From NCBI GenBank assembly GCA_035509275.1, contig DATJLU010000175.1, forward strand, positions 1-21,672: a stretch of 21,672 nucleotides of DNA, written 5' to 3'. Positions within the stretch are counted from its first letter, which is position 1, and each line of letters starts with the position of its first letter. Made by a program: the position numbers and the translations under genes. This DNA comes from DAHUYF01 sp035509275 (GTDB lineage Bacteria; Pseudomonadota; Alphaproteobacteria; ATCC43930; CGMCC-115725). Below are positions 7,842-16,194 of this stretch, piece by piece. The notes under the pieces were generated by a model. It was not told the DNA's origin, did no database searches, and saw nothing but the letters and a program-made list of their open reading frames with translations.

Positions 7842-8467
7842 GCGAGCCCGGTAGCGAGGGGACGCGCCGCAGCACCGCCGCGACCTTGCGTCGCCTCGCC
7901 GAGGACCGCCGCGCGCCGCGAATTTCGATCGCCGATCTGCTCTCGGCCCTGAGCGATCACGGCTTCGGCCTGCTGCTGCTGCTGCTGGCGCTGCCCAACG
8001 CAGTGCCCGGCCCGCTCATCCCCGGCTTCTCCGTGCCCTTCGCGCTTGGCATCGCCGCGCTCGGGCTGCAGCTCGCCTTGGGGATGCACACGCCGCGTCT
8101 GCCGCGACGCCTGCAGCGCCTGTCGATGGACGGCGCGCGCTTTCGCCGCATGGTCGATCGCACCGAGCCGCTGCTGTTGCGGCTCGAGCGTTGGCTGAAG
8201 TTCCGGCCCTCGACGCTTACCGACGGCCCGGGCGAGCGGCTGGTCGGCGTCACCCTCATCGCCTTGAGCGCGGTGCTGGCACTGCCGGTGCCGTTCGGCA
8301 ACATGCCGGTGGCGCTCAGCATCATCGTCATCGCCTTGGGCCAGCTCGAAGCCGACGGCGCGGCGCTGCTCGCCGGCATCGTCGCCGGCCTGGCCGCGAC
8401 GCTGTGGAACACCGTGCTGATCTTCGCCGGCGCCGAGCTGCTGCACGTGGCGGAGCGTTTGAGCTAA
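7838..8467 (+). CDS. ExoD-like exopolysaccharide synthesis membrane protein
   Basis: The protein is 209 aa from a TTG start at 7838, which overlaps the previous stop as TTGA. An ATG further upstream in this frame (7727) would cover 115 bases of the preceding gene and there is no suitable ATG or GTG near the domain start, so TTG is the best choice. The ExoD family pattern is visible: ISIADLLSALSDHGFGLLLLLLALPNAVPGP, then IPGFSVPFALGIAALGLQLALG, a basic linker, and a hydrophobic C-terminal half with LPVPFGNMPVALSIIVIALG. ExoD was named for an effect on exopolysaccharide in rhizobia; the molecular function is unknown. Its end overlaps convergent truA by 4 bases. Confidence 0.82.
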   Translation: MSEPGSEGTRRSTAATLRRLAEDRRAPRISIADLLSALSDHGFGLLLLLLALPNAVPGPLIPGFSVPFALGIAALGLQLALGMHTPRLPRRLQRLSMDGARFRRMVDRTEPLLLRLERWLKFRPSTLTDGPGERLVGVTLIALSAVLALPVPFGNMPVALSIIVIALGQLEADGAALLAGIVAGLAATLWNTVLIFAGAELLHVAERLS

Positions 8468-9210
8468 CGCGGCGCGTAAAGCACCTCGACGAGGTAGAGC
8501 CCGTCGGGCGGGGCGGTCGGGCCGCCGGCGCGGCGGTCGCGCGCGGCCAGCGCCGCCGCCACATCGGCGACGCGCCATTTGCCGGCGCCGACGAGCTTCA
8601 AGGTCCCCACCATGTTGCGTACCTGATGGTGCAGGAAAGAACGCGCACGCGCCTCGATGCGGAGCTCGTCGCCGAGCCGCGCCACCTCGAGCCGGTCCAA
8701 AGTCTTCACCGGCGATTTCGCCTGGCAGAGCGAATCGCGGAAGGTGGTGAAATCATGCTTGCCGATGAGCAGACGCGCCGCTTCCTGCATCGCCTCGGCA
8801 TCGAGGCGCGGCCCGACATGCCAGACGCGCCCGCGCTCCACCGCCGGCGGCGGCCGCCGGTTGAGGATGCGATAGAGATAGACGCGGCCCCGCGCCGAGC
8901 GCCGCGCATCGAAATGCTCGTCGACGCGCTCGACCGCCAGCACGGCGACGGCATGCGGCTTCACATGATGGTTGAGCGCGTTGCGAATGACGTCCGGGCT
9001 CGCCTCGCGCGCCAGGTCGAGATGCGCCGTCTGGGCCAGCGCATGGACGCCGGCATCGGTGCGGCCGGCGCCGTGGACGGTGACGGGCGCGCCGCAAAAG
9101 CGCTCGACCGCCGCTTCCAACACTTCCTGCACGGAGAGGCCGTTGGCCTGACGCTGCCAGCCGACAAGGCCGCTGCCGTCATATTCGAGTGTCAGCTTGT
9201 AGCGGGGCAT
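8464..9210 (-). CDS. truA: tRNA pseudouridine(38-40) synthase
   Basis: The 248-aa enzyme converts uridines 38-40 in the tRNA anticodon arm to pseudouridine. The catalytic aspartate is D52 in GAGRTDAGVHALAQ. Other TruA landmarks are the start RYKLTLEYDGSGLVGWQRQ, NHHVKPHAVAVL, and the C-terminal FLHHQVRNMVGTL. Length is normal for the family. It is the last gene of the minus-strand def-fmt-truA run, and its first 19 bases overlap the 3' end of fmt. Its stop overlaps the convergent ExoD-like gene by four bases, so there is no room for a terminator between them. Confidence 0.96.
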   Translation of the reverse strand: MPRYKLTLEYDGSGLVGWQRQANGLSVQEVLEAAVERFCGAPVTVHGAGRTDAGVHALAQTAHLDLAREASPDVIRNALNHHVKPHAVAVLAVERVDEHFDARRSARGRVYLYRILNRRPPPAVERGRVWHVGPRLDAEAMQEAARLLIGKHDFTTFRDSLCQAKSPVKTLDRLEVARLGDELRIEARARSFLHHQVRNMVGTLKLVGAGKWRVADVAAALAARDRRAGGPTAPPDGLYLVEVLYAPR

Positions 9211-10142
9211 GGCAGCGCCGTTCCGGCGGCGATCGGATAGCCGCGCAGAAAGGCCTCGGCCGGCAGCGGCGTGCGGCCGGGACGCTGCAGCCGCAGCAGC
9301 CGCAGCACGCCTTCGCCGCAGGCGATCGCGAGCGCAGCGTCGAGCACCGTACCGGGCGCGGCGCCGGCGGCGGCAGGCTCGACCGACGCGGCCAGCACTT
9401 TGATGCGCTCGCCGGCATAGGCGAAGACGGCGCCGGGCCAGGGGTCGAAGGCGCGCACCTGACGCTCGAGCGCCGCCGCCGGAAGCCGCCAGTCGAGCGC
9501 CGCTTCGTCGCGCCGGAGCTTCTTCGCATAGGTGGCGCCCGCCGCCGGCTGCGGCTCGGCCACCAGCCGGCCGGCGGCGAGACCGTCGAGAGCAGCGAGG
9601 ATGAGGCGCGCGCCCAGCGCCGCAAGGCGGTCCTGGAGCGCTTGCGCGGTCATGGAAGGGCCGATCGGGACCGCCTCTTTCATCAGCATCGGCCCGGTAT
9701 CCAGCCCTTCATCCATCTGCATGATGGTGATGCCGGACTCGGCATCGCCGGCGAGGAGGGCGCGCTGAATCGGCGCGGCGCCGCGCCAGCGCGGCAGCAG
9801 CGAGGCGTGAATATTGACGCAGCCCAGGCGCGGTGCCGCAAGCACCGCCTTCGGCAGGATGAGGCCATAGGCGGCGACCACGGCGGCATCGAGCGCCAGC
9901 GCAGCAAAATCGGCGGCAGCAGTTGCGTCGAGTCGCTCCGGCACGCGCACCGGGATGCCCGCCGCTTCTGCCGCGCGCTGCACCGGCGAGGCGACCGGGC
10001 GATGGCCGCGCCCCGCCGGCCGGGGCGGCTGGCAATAGACGGCCGCGATGTCATGGCCGGCGGCGATCAGCGCCTCCAGGCTCGGCACCGCGAAATCCGG
10101 CGTCCCCATGAAGGCGAGGCGAAGGCGGGTCATCCCAGTCAT
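9192..10142 (-). CDS. fmt: Methionyl-tRNA formyltransferase
   Basis: The 316-aa enzyme formylates initiator Met-tRNA using 10-formyl-tetrahydrofolate. The N-terminal domain shows LAFMGTPDFAVPSLEAL, the catalytic and folate-binding stretch NIHASLLPRWRGAAPIQRA and the downstream ITIMQMDEGLDTGPML. The C-terminal domain (about residue 205 on) is of the usual kind. Two starts are possible: ATG 10142 (MTGMTRLRLAF) and ATG 10133 (MTRLRLAF). The shorter one resembles other Fmt N-termini, and neither has a clear ribosome binding site. It lies 77 nt downstream of def, which removes the formyl group again, and overlaps truA by 19 bases. Confidence 0.95.
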   Translation of the reverse strand: MTGMTRLRLAFMGTPDFAVPSLEALIAAGHDIAAVYCQPPRPAGRGHRPVASPVQRAAEAAGIPVRVPERLDATAAADFAALALDAAVVAAYGLILPKAVLAAPRLGCVNIHASLLPRWRGAAPIQRALLAGDAESGITIMQMDEGLDTGPMLMKEAVPIGPSMTAQALQDRLAALGARLILAALDGLAAGRLVAEPQPAAGATYAKKLRRDEAALDWRLPAAALERQVRAFDPWPGAVFAYAGERIKVLAASVEPAAAGAAPGTVLDAALAIACGEGVLRLLRLQRPGRTPLPAEAFLRGYPIAAGTALPCPATS

Positions 10143-10219
10143 TCGGTTGCGTGGCGCCGGAAGATGAGCGCAAATCGCGGCAGGCGCAACCGCACCCGCC
10201 GCCAGTCGGCCTGGCCGGT

Positions 10220-10750
10220 TCAGGCGCCGACCGTCTCCGTCGTCTTCTGGCGCTTCAGCTTGGCGAGCTTGCGCAGGATGATGTTGCGCTTCAGCGGCGA
10301 GATGTGATCGACGAAGAGCACGCCTTCGAGATGGTCCATCTCGTGCTGGACGCAGGTGGCGAGCAGGCCCTCGAGCTCGACCTCGCGGATCTCGTTCTCA
10401 TGGTCGAGATAGCGCAGTTTGATGCGGGCCGGGCGCGAGACATCGGCGTAATGCTCGGGCAGCGACAGGCAGCCCTCACTGTATGTGGCGAGCTCTTCCG
10501 AGCGCCACAGGATCTCGGGATTGGCGATGCGGAGCGGCTGCGGCGGCTCGTTTTCCCGGGCGACATCGACGACGAGGACGCGCTTTGCCACCCCGACCTG
10601 GGGTGCGGCCAAGCCAATGCCGGGCGCGGCATACATGGTCTCCAGCATCTCGTCCATCAGTCGGCGAATCTGGTCATCGACCGCCTTGACCGGCTTGGCT
10701 TTGATTTTGAGGCGCGGATCGGGGGCGGTGATGATCGGCAACAGGGCCAT
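10220..10750 (-). CDS. def: Peptide deformylase
   Basis: The 176-aa metalloenzyme removes the N-formyl group from nascent proteins. All three deformylase motifs are intact: GIGLAAPQVG (44-53), EGCLSLP with metal ligand C94, and QHEMDHLEG with ligands H136 and H140 and catalytic E137. Its length and the basic C-terminal tail are usual for type I enzymes of alphaproteobacteria. It heads the minus-strand def-fmt-truA run and is divergent from rmuC. A TTGACG -35 element lies upstream at 10811-10816. Confidence 0.97.
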   Translation of the reverse strand: MALLPIITAPDPRLKIKAKPVKAVDDQIRRLMDEMLETMYAAPGIGLAAPQVGVAKRVLVVDVARENEPPQPLRIANPEILWRSEELATYSEGCLSLPEHYADVSRPARIKLRYLDHENEIREVELEGLLATCVQHEMDHLEGVLFVDHISPLKRNIILRKLAKLKRQKTTETVGA

Positions 10751-10787
10751 GGGGAAGGGGCTGCTCTAAGGACAGTGGAACCGGGTT

Positions 10788-10816
10788 TAGGTATGCATTT
10801 CGGCGACCGCCGTCAA
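10788..10816 (-). promoter_or_regulatory. Possible def-fmt-truA promoter
   Basis: On the minus strand TTGACG (10816-10811) is a good alphaproteobacterial -35. Seventeen bases on is TACCTA (10793-10788), a poor -10. Predicted transcription start is near 10781, about 30 nt before the def ATG. Supported mainly by the -35 and position. Confidence 0.35.
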
Positions 10817-10873
10817 CTGGCTTCCGTTCTGGTTTCGTCCTGGTAGGATGGGCGGCCGCCGAGGAGATGGGTG

Positions 10874-12163
10874 ATGGACGGAACGTTGGTTGGCCTCAAT
10901 CTGCTGCCTCTCCTCGTTGCCTTGGCGGTGCTGGCGGTAATCCTGGCGGTGGTGCTCGCGGTGCTGTTGGCGCGGTCGGCGGCGGCGCGACTCGCCGCGG
11001 AGCGCGAGGCCGCGACCTTGCGCCAACAGCTGCTCGATGGCGAGCGCCGCATCGCCGATTTCGAGCGGCTGCGCGGCGAGAGCCTGCAAGCGGCGCAGGC
11101 CGCGGTTCTGGCGACGGCGCAGCAGATCTCGTCGAAGCTCCTCGACGACCATAAGCGCGAGACTGCCGAAGCCAAGCAAGGGGCCGAGGAGCGGGTGCGC
11201 GAGGCCAGCGCGGCGCTGGTCAAGCAGATGGACGACATCGCCAAGGCGGTGCAGCAGCTGCACGGGCAGGTCCAGGAGAAGGGCGCGGCGCTCGACACGC
11301 TGTGGCGGGCGCTGTCGAGTCCCGGCGGCGCCGGCCAGGCGGCCGAGATCGGGCTGGCCAACACCCTGGCCGCCTTCGGGCTCGAGCCCGAGCGCGACTT
11401 CGTGCTGCAGCACACCACCGAAGACGAGGAAGGCCGGCGGCTGCGCCCCGATGCGGTGGTGTTCCTGCCCGGCAACAGCGTGCTCGTCATCGACTGCAAA
11501 GCGTCGAAATTCCTCATCGACATCGCCCGCGCCGAAGGCAGCGACGCCGAGGCGGAGGCCTATCGCAACCTGGCACGCACCATGAACCAGCATCTGCGCG
11601 CGCTGGCCGAGAAGGATTACCGCAGCGCCATCCTCGCCGCCTGGCGGCAATCCGGCCGCGCCGGCGAGATGGCGCGAATCCTCTCGGTGATGTACCTCGT
11701 CAACGAGGCGGCGCTGGAGCGGCTCAACCGCGCCGATCCCGATTTCACGCGCAAGGCGCGCGAGCGCGACATCATCCCGGCCGGTCCGGCCGGCCTCCAT
11801 TGCGCCCTCTCGCTCGCCTCGGCCGAGATCAACCTGATGCGGCAGGTCGAGAGCCATCACAAGATCATCGACGCCACACGGGCGCTGCTCGACGGGATTG
11901 CCGTGACCTTGGGCCATGCGGCAAGCCTCGGCCGCGGCATCAAGGCGGCGGCCGACAGCTTCGCCAAGCTCACCGCCTCGGTGAACCAGCGGCTGCTGCC
12001 GCGCGCCCGCAGCCTGGCGAAGTTCGGCGTCCAGCCCAACAAGCCGCTGCCCGCCAACCTCCCCGCCTACAACGTCCATGCGCAAGAGAGCGAGCTGCTG
12101 ATCGAGGGCGAGGCCGACCTGGTCGACAGCGAGACGCCGCCGCTGCCGCGGCTGGTGAAGTAG
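10874..12163 (+). CDS. rmuC: DNA recombination protein RmuC
   Basis: The 429-aa protein starts at ATG 10874 with GAGGAG 7 nt upstream; the GTG immediately before it (10871) is the alternative. Order of parts: an N-terminal membrane anchor (about residues 9-34), a long coiled coil rich in A, E, Q and R (about 35-135), and the RmuC domain with a PD-(D/E)XK-like core, seen as LRPDAVVFLPGNSVLVIDCKAS. The C-terminal part contains SVMYLVNEAALERL and the helical LARTMNQHLRALAEKDY stretch. RmuC limits inversions and short rearrangements in E. coli; the nuclease activity is inferred from the fold. It is divergent from def and is followed by a short intergenic palindrome and the TetR gene. Confidence 0.93.
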   Translation: MDGTLVGLNLLPLLVALAVLAVILAVVLAVLLARSAAARLAAEREAATLRQQLLDGERRIADFERLRGESLQAAQAAVLATAQQISSKLLDDHKRETAEAKQGAEERVREASAALVKQMDDIAKAVQQLHGQVQEKGAALDTLWRALSSPGGAGQAAEIGLANTLAAFGLEPERDFVLQHTTEDEEGRRLRPDAVVFLPGNSVLVIDCKASKFLIDIARAEGSDAEAEAYRNLARTMNQHLRALAEKDYRSAILAAWRQSGRAGEMARILSVMYLVNEAALERLNRADPDFTRKARERDIIPAGPAGLHCALSLASAEINLMRQVESHHKIIDATRALLDGIAVTLGHAASLGRGIKAAADSFAKLTASVNQRLLPRARSLAKFGVQPNKPLPANLPAYNVHAQESELLIEGEADLVDSETPPLPRLVK

Positions 12164-12179
12164 CGCGGGCCCTCACCCT

Positions 12180-12205
12180 CCCTCTGCCGCTTGCGCGGGA
12201 GAGGG
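12180..12205. repeat. Intergenic palindrome after rmuC
   Basis: Arms CCCTCT-G-CCGC and GCGG-G-AGAGGG flank a TTGC loop, giving a 10-bp stem with one G-G mismatch. It lies 16 nt after the rmuC stop, and CCCTCACCC precedes it. No T-run follows. It resembles dispersed CCCTC...GAGGG intergenic elements seen in many high-GC genomes; copy number here is unknown. Confidence 0.5.
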
Positions 12206-12209
12206 GCCA

Positions 12210-12229
12210 ATGGTACCAAATAGTACCAT
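12210..12229. promoter_or_regulatory. Operator-like palindrome upstream of the TetR gene
   Basis: ATGGTAC-CAAATA-GTACCAT is a perfect inverted repeat with 7-bp arms and a 6-bp spacer. It ends 24 nt before the TetR ATG at 12254. Perfect dyads in this position are the usual form of a TetR-family autoregulatory operator. Binding is inferred from position and symmetry only. Confidence 0.6.
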
Positions 12230-12253
12230 CAGAGCGGGTTCGATCTTGCAGCC

Positions 12254-12904
12254 ATGAAGAAGCACCTCAACCCCGATCCAAACGCCGACACCGAGATGCC
12301 GATCAGCCGGCGGATTCTTGGTGCTGCGTTCAAGGCGTTCACGGAGAACGGCTATGCCGGGACCAGCACGCTCGAGATCGCGACCCGCGCCAAAGTCTCG
12401 AAGCGCGATCTCTATGCGAATTTCGGCAGCAAGCAGGCCGTTCTGGTCGCCTGCATCAAGAACCGGACCGCGCGGATGCGGCTGTCGCCGGACCTGCCCG
12501 TGCCGCAGACCCGGGCGATGCTGGCGGCGGCGCTGAAAGGCTTTGGCGCCACGCTGCTGGACGAGGTCTCACACCCCTCGGTGATCGCGATGTTCCGCCT
12601 CGCCATCGCCGAAGCGACGCGCTCGCCGGAGGTTGCGCAAACCCTGCAGGATGCCGGCCGCGATGCGGCTCTCCAGGCCGTGGCCGCGCTGCTGGGGCAG
12701 GCCCAATCCGCCGGGTTGATCGGCACCGGCGAGCCTTCGGCGATGGCGCTCCAGTATCTCGCCCTCCTGTGGGAGGGTCTGCTGGTCAGCTTGCTGCTGG
12801 GGCGCGCCGTCCGCCCGAAGGCGGACGAGATCGAGCGCCGCGCCGAGGCGGCAACGCGCGCCTTCCTGCAGCTTCACCCGGAGCTCGCGGCAGGGGCTCA
12901 ATAG
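12254..12904 (+). CDS. TetR/AcrR-family transcriptional regulator
   Basis: The protein is 216 aa. The N-terminal DNA-binding domain spans about residues 16-65: ISRRILGAAFKAFTENGYAGTS, then the helix-turn-helix IATRAKVSKRDLYANFGSKQ, the standard TetR signature. The C-terminal part (about 70-210) is an all-helical ligand and dimer domain ending in LWEGLLVSLLLGR and a polar tail. Its ligand is unknown. A perfect palindrome 24 nt upstream of the start is a likely self-operator. No efflux or enzyme gene lies beside it on the same strand, so its targets are probably elsewhere, or only itself. The last 7 bases overlap the end of convergent pstA. Confidence 0.9.
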   Translation: MKKHLNPDPNADTEMPISRRILGAAFKAFTENGYAGTSTLEIATRAKVSKRDLYANFGSKQAVLVACIKNRTARMRLSPDLPVPQTRAMLAAALKGFGATLLDEVSHPSVIAMFRLAIAEATRSPEVAQTLQDAGRDAALQAVAALLGQAQSAGLIGTGEPSAMALQYLALLWEGLLVSLLLGRAVRPKADEIERRAEAATRAFLQLHPELAAGAQ

Positions 12905-13764
12905 CGGCCGCGGCCGAGGATGAAGCGTGCCAGAATGTTGATGGCGAGGACGAAAGCGGTGACCAGGACGGCCGCCGCATAGGCAAGCGCGTTGGCCGAG
13001 GCGAAGGGCTCGTTGATGAAGGTCCAGATGGCGTAGGTGAGGTAGCCGATCGGCGAATGGGTAAGCGCGCCATTCCAGAGATAGCTCGACCAGCCGGCGG
13101 TATAGAGCAAGGGCGCCGTCTCGCCCACCGAGACGGCGAGCGCCAGCAGGACTCCCGTGAGAATGGCCGGAAGCGCCGCCGGCACGCAGATCCGCAGGAT
13201 TACCCGACCATCGCCGGCACCGAGCGCGTAGGCCGCCTCACGCAGATCGGCGGGGATCTGGTGCAAGGCCAGCTCGGTGGTGCGGCAAATATAGGGAAGG
13301 CAGATGATCGCCAGCACGATCGAGGCGGCGGCGACAGAAAAGTTCCAGCCCGCCCACTCCACCATCGTGACATAACCGAAATACCCCATCACGATCGACG
13401 GGACGCCGACAAGCACGTCGGCGAGGAAACGGATGCTGAACGCCCAGCGACCGAAGCCGAACTCGGACACGTAAATTCCGGCGCAGATGCCCAGCGGCAC
13501 GGACAGCAGCATCGCACCGACGGAGAGAACGACGGTACCTTCGATGGCGTTGAGCAAGCCGCCACCGGAGCCCATCGTCACGGTGGTGAAGATCGTCGGC
13601 GTCAGCGCGCTGATGCCGCGGACGAACACCACCTCCAGAATCCACACCATGGCAATCGACAGCAGCACCAGGGAGAGGCCGGTGAGCAGCCAGCCCAGGA
13701 TGCTGAAGACCCGACGCGAGGCGCGCATGCCCGGGGCGAGCGGCGATTGCACGGCGGTTGCCAT
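12898..13764 (-). CDS. pstA: Phosphate ABC transporter permease PstA
   Basis: The 288-aa inner-membrane protein is one of the two permeases of the high-affinity phosphate importer. About six membrane segments are visible. The ABC-permease coupling loop reads LREAAYALGAGDGRVILRICVPAALPAILTG in two overlapping stretches, the EAA motif that docks with PstB. PstA landmarks include FLADVLVGVPSIVMGYFGY and AVSVGETAPLLYTAG. ATG 13764 follows the pstC stop by 3 nt, with GGAGGGAGG just inside the end of pstC, so it is coupled to pstC. No pstB or phoU follows: the next gene is the convergent TetR gene, which it overlaps by 7 bases. Confidence 0.93.
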   Translation of the reverse strand: MATAVQSPLAPGMRASRRVFSILGWLLTGLSLVLLSIAMVWILEVVFVRGISALTPTIFTTVTMGSGGGLLNAIEGTVVLSVGAMLLSVPLGICAGIYVSEFGFGRWAFSIRFLADVLVGVPSIVMGYFGYVTMVEWAGWNFSVAAASIVLAIICLPYICRTTELALHQIPADLREAAYALGAGDGRVILRICVPAALPAILTGVLLALAVSVGETAPLLYTAGWSSYLWNGALTHSPIGYLTYAIWTFINEPFASANALAYAAAVLVTAFVLAINILARFILGRGRY

Positions 13765-13767
13765 CGC

Positions 13768-14739
13768 CTAGGACCTCCCTCCGGGGATCGCAACCCGGCC
13801 CCACACCACCAGCATGAGCCGCGCCAGGGCATTGATGATGATCGAGATGATCGCCAGGACGAGAGCGATCTCGGCGAGCGAGCGTACCGCCATCCCGGTC
13901 GGGTCCTGCAGCGCGCTGTCGAGTTGGGAGACGATGAAGGCCGCCATGGTCGAGATCGGCGCGTAGACATTCTGGGGCAGGTAGTTGAGCGCGTTGCCGC
14001 TGACCATGAGCACCGCCATGGTCTCGCCCAACGCGCGGCCCAGCGCGAGGAAGGTCGCGCTGATCAGAATCTTGACTGTGCCCGGCAGAATGACGCGCCA
14101 GATCGTCTCGAAACGAGTGGCGCCCATCGCCATGGCCGCTTCGCGCAAGGGTGCCGGCTGGCTCACCAGCGCGTCGCGCAAGGTTGCCGCGATGAAGGGT
14201 ACGATCATCAGCGACAGAAGCACGCCCGCGGTCAGCAGACCGTAACCGCTGCCCGTGGGTCCGGCGAAGATCGGAATGAAGCCGAGGGCACCGCTCAATA
14301 CGGGGAAAACATAGTGGCTCAGGATCGGGATAAGGATGACGTAGCCCCAGAGGCCGAAGACGACGCTCGGGATCGCGGCAAGCAACTCGACGAAGAACGA
14401 AATCCAGATGCGGAGTGCGCCGGTGACCGCCTCGGCGAGGAAGATTGCCGCGCCAACGCCCACCGGCACCGCCAGCAGCAGCGCGATCAAGGTGGAGAGC
14501 AGCGTGCCGACGATCAGGAAGAGAATGCCGTAACTAGCGCCGGGCAAAATGGACGTTCCGCCGACCTCGACCGGGCTGCCATAGGCATTGCCGAGGTTCC
14601 AGGTGTCGCGCACGACGAAGCCCCAGCCGTTGAAATGGATTGCCGGCCAAGCATAGAGGGTAATGAACAGCAACACGGCCACGAGGCTGGCCGGAAGCGC
14701 TCCCGCAAGGATCGCGAGCCACGCTCTGAAAGAGGTCAT
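13768..14739 (-). CDS. pstC: Phosphate ABC transporter permease PstC
   Basis: This is the partner permease of PstA, 323 aa from the chosen ATG at 14739 (MTSFRAWLAILAGALPASL). In-frame ATGs at 14763 and 14799 are possible; 14799 lies inside a strong hairpin and is unlikely. The protein has an N-terminal membrane segment, a periplasmic part (about residues 35-70) and five more segments. The EAA loop is LREAAMAMGATRFETIWRVILPG, followed by LGRALGETMAVLMVSGN, both typical of PstC. VELLAAIPSVVFGLWGYVIL is the PstC counterpart of the PstA VPSIVMG stretch. It lies between pstS and pstA in a pstSCA operon. Confidence 0.93.
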   Translation of the reverse strand: MTSFRAWLAILAGALPASLVAVLLFITLYAWPAIHFNGWGFVVRDTWNLGNAYGSPVEVGGTSILPGASYGILFLIVGTLLSTLIALLLAVPVGVGAAIFLAEAVTGALRIWISFFVELLAAIPSVVFGLWGYVILIPILSHYVFPVLSGALGFIPIFAGPTGSGYGLLTAGVLLSLMIVPFIAATLRDALVSQPAPLREAAMAMGATRFETIWRVILPGTVKILISATFLALGRALGETMAVLMVSGNALNYLPQNVYAPISTMAAFIVSQLDSALQDPTGMAVRSLAEIALVLAIISIIINALARLMLVVWGRVAIPGGRS

Positions 14740-14779
14740 CGGGATCCGGCTCTGTCGCCGCATATAGCAGTCCAACGAA

Positions 14780-14813
14780 ACCGCCGGCGCTGCCGTCAAG
14801 CGGCGCCGGCGGT
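14780..14813 (-). terminator. Hairpin between pstS and pstC (possible attenuator)
   Basis: ACCGCCGGCGC (14780-14790) and GCGCCGGCGGT (14803-14813) are perfect complements: an 11-bp GC-rich stem with a 12-nt loop. On the transcribed minus strand the stem is followed by TTTCGTT, a weak U-run. It lies 19 nt after the pstS stop. A stem here would protect or terminate a share of transcripts so that the binding protein exceeds the permeases. Structure is seen; effect is inferred. Confidence 0.5.
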
Positions 14814-14832
14814 CCGAGCTTCCATCATTGCG

Positions 14833-15921
14833 TCAGTGGATCATCGCGATCTGCTTCTCGCTGAGCGCGCGGATTTGCGGCGGCAGCGGCACGAAACCGA
14901 CCGCCTTCATGAAATGCTCGGAACTGCCGCCTTTCGGGTTGATCGCCCAGGTGAAGAAGCTTTTGAGCGCCGCCGCCATTTCAGGCATCTGCGCGGTGTT
15001 TACGATGGCGTATTCATAATTGATGATCGGATAGGATTCGGCGCCGGGCGCGAAGATCAGGCTGATGCGCTCGTTGGCGGGAGTCTTCCCGGCTGTCGCT
15101 TCGACCGCCGCTCCCACGGTCTTCTGATTAGCCAGGACGAACTTGCCGTCCTTGTTCTCGAGCGCCGCCTCGCCCAGCCCCGCCTGCTCGGTAGCCTTCT
15201 TGAAGCTGATGCCGATATAGGCAATCGAATAAGGCGTGCCTTTCGCCGCATTGACCATGCCCGGATTGCCTTCGGCGCCGATGCCGCCCTCCACCGCCGG
15301 CCAGCTCACCGTGGTGCCGTAGCCGACCGATTTCGACCAGCCCGGCGTGCTGAAGGACAGGTATTGGGAGAAGATGAAGGTGTCGCCGCTGCCATCGGTG
15401 CGATGCACCGGAACGATCTGCTGATGCGGCAGCTTCACCCCGGCATTGAGCTTGGCGATGGCCGGATCGTCCCAATACGTCACATGGCCATCATAGATGC
15501 CGGCGAGGACCGGACCGCTCAGCTTCAGATGCTCGCCGTTGAGCCCCGGGATGTTGTAGTTGATCATCTGCGAGGAGATGGCGAGCGGGATGTTCAGGAT
15601 GCCTTTGTTGGCCTTCATCTGCGCATCGCTCATATAAGCGTCGGACGCGCCGATCTGCGCGACTTTCGAGATCGCTTCAGAGATGCCGGTGCCGCTGCCG
15701 GTGCCCTGGGTGGTGATTTTCACGTCGCCATGCTTCTCGGAATAGGCCGGGACCCAGAGGTTGAAGAGCGGATAGAGCAGCGTCGAGCCGGTCTCGAGCA
15801 CTTGGGTTTGCGCCGCAAAGGCGTCGCCGCTCGCCACCAGCGCGCCCGCGGCGACCAGCGCCGCCAGAGCGACGCCAACCATGCCGGCTTCCACGCGCGT
15901 GCTATGTTTTTTCGTGTTCAA
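14833..15921 (-). CDS. pstS: Phosphate-binding protein PstS (operon copy)
   Basis: The 362-aa periplasmic protein delivers phosphate to PstC and PstA. A TTG start at 15921 was chosen: AAGGAGG lies 5 nt upstream and it begins a clear signal peptide (basic N-terminus, hydrophobic core AGMVGVALAALVAAGALVA, likely cleavage after GDAFA). The longer frame from 16170 would read through the AT-rich promoter region. Phosphate-binding signatures include LETGSTLLYPLF near the mature N-terminus, TQGTGSGTG and HRTDGSGDTFIFSQYL. The C-terminal part carries YPIINYEYAIVN. The sequence differs strongly from the second, divergent PstS in the window. Pho-box-like repeats and a -10-like TAGATT lie upstream. Confidence 0.92.
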   Translation of the reverse strand: MNTKKHSTRVEAGMVGVALAALVAAGALVASGDAFAAQTQVLETGSTLLYPLFNLWVPAYSEKHGDVKITTQGTGSGTGISEAISKVAQIGASDAYMSDAQMKANKGILNIPLAISSQMINYNIPGLNGEHLKLSGPVLAGIYDGHVTYWDDPAIAKLNAGVKLPHQQIVPVHRTDGSGDTFIFSQYLSFSTPGWSKSVGYGTTVSWPAVEGGIGAEGNPGMVNAAKGTPYSIAYIGISFKKATEQAGLGEAALENKDGKFVLANQKTVGAAVEATAGKTPANERISLIFAPGAESYPIINYEYAIVNTAQMPEMAAALKSFFTWAINPKGGSSEHFMKAVGFVPLPPQIRALSEKQIAMIH

Positions 15922-16018
15922 GCTATCCTCCTTCGGTCGATCTGGAGCGCTCCGCGATGGCCATGTCGCGGCCCGGCTCCCGACTCGGGAGAGCGGCGGC
16001 GCTTTCGTTGGCGGCGCG

Positions 16019-16052
16019 AATCTACAGCTGCCGTGCGACAGATTTGTTACAC
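16019..16052 (-). promoter_or_regulatory. Pho-box-like promoter of the pstSCA operon
   Basis: On the minus strand GTGTAAC-AAAT-CTGTCGC (16052-16035) fits the PhoB pattern of two 7-mers at 11-bp spacing (consensus CTGTCAT), matching 4 and 5 of 7 bases. Ten bases later is TAGATT (16024-16019), four of six to the -10 consensus. The predicted start of transcription is near 16012, about 90 nt before the TTG start. Confidence 0.5.
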
Positions 16053-16194
16053 TAATACAACTATTACCTAAGATTAATATTTGTCTAAGCTTATATTTGC
16101 CAAGACTGATCTTTTGCCGACGGGTAGAATGTCGTTGCCGTCGGGGGAGACTAAGACGCGCACCAGGCAAGTCGTGTGATAGCGCGGCGCTTGT

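Noticed and set aside
11302..16071. Open frame of 1589 codons on the plus strand crossing rmuC, the TetR gene, pstA, pstC and pstS
   Set aside because: It overlaps five well-supported genes in other frames or strands. Its translation is rich in R, H, D and G with no recognisable domain, which is typical of antisense frames in high-GC DNA.
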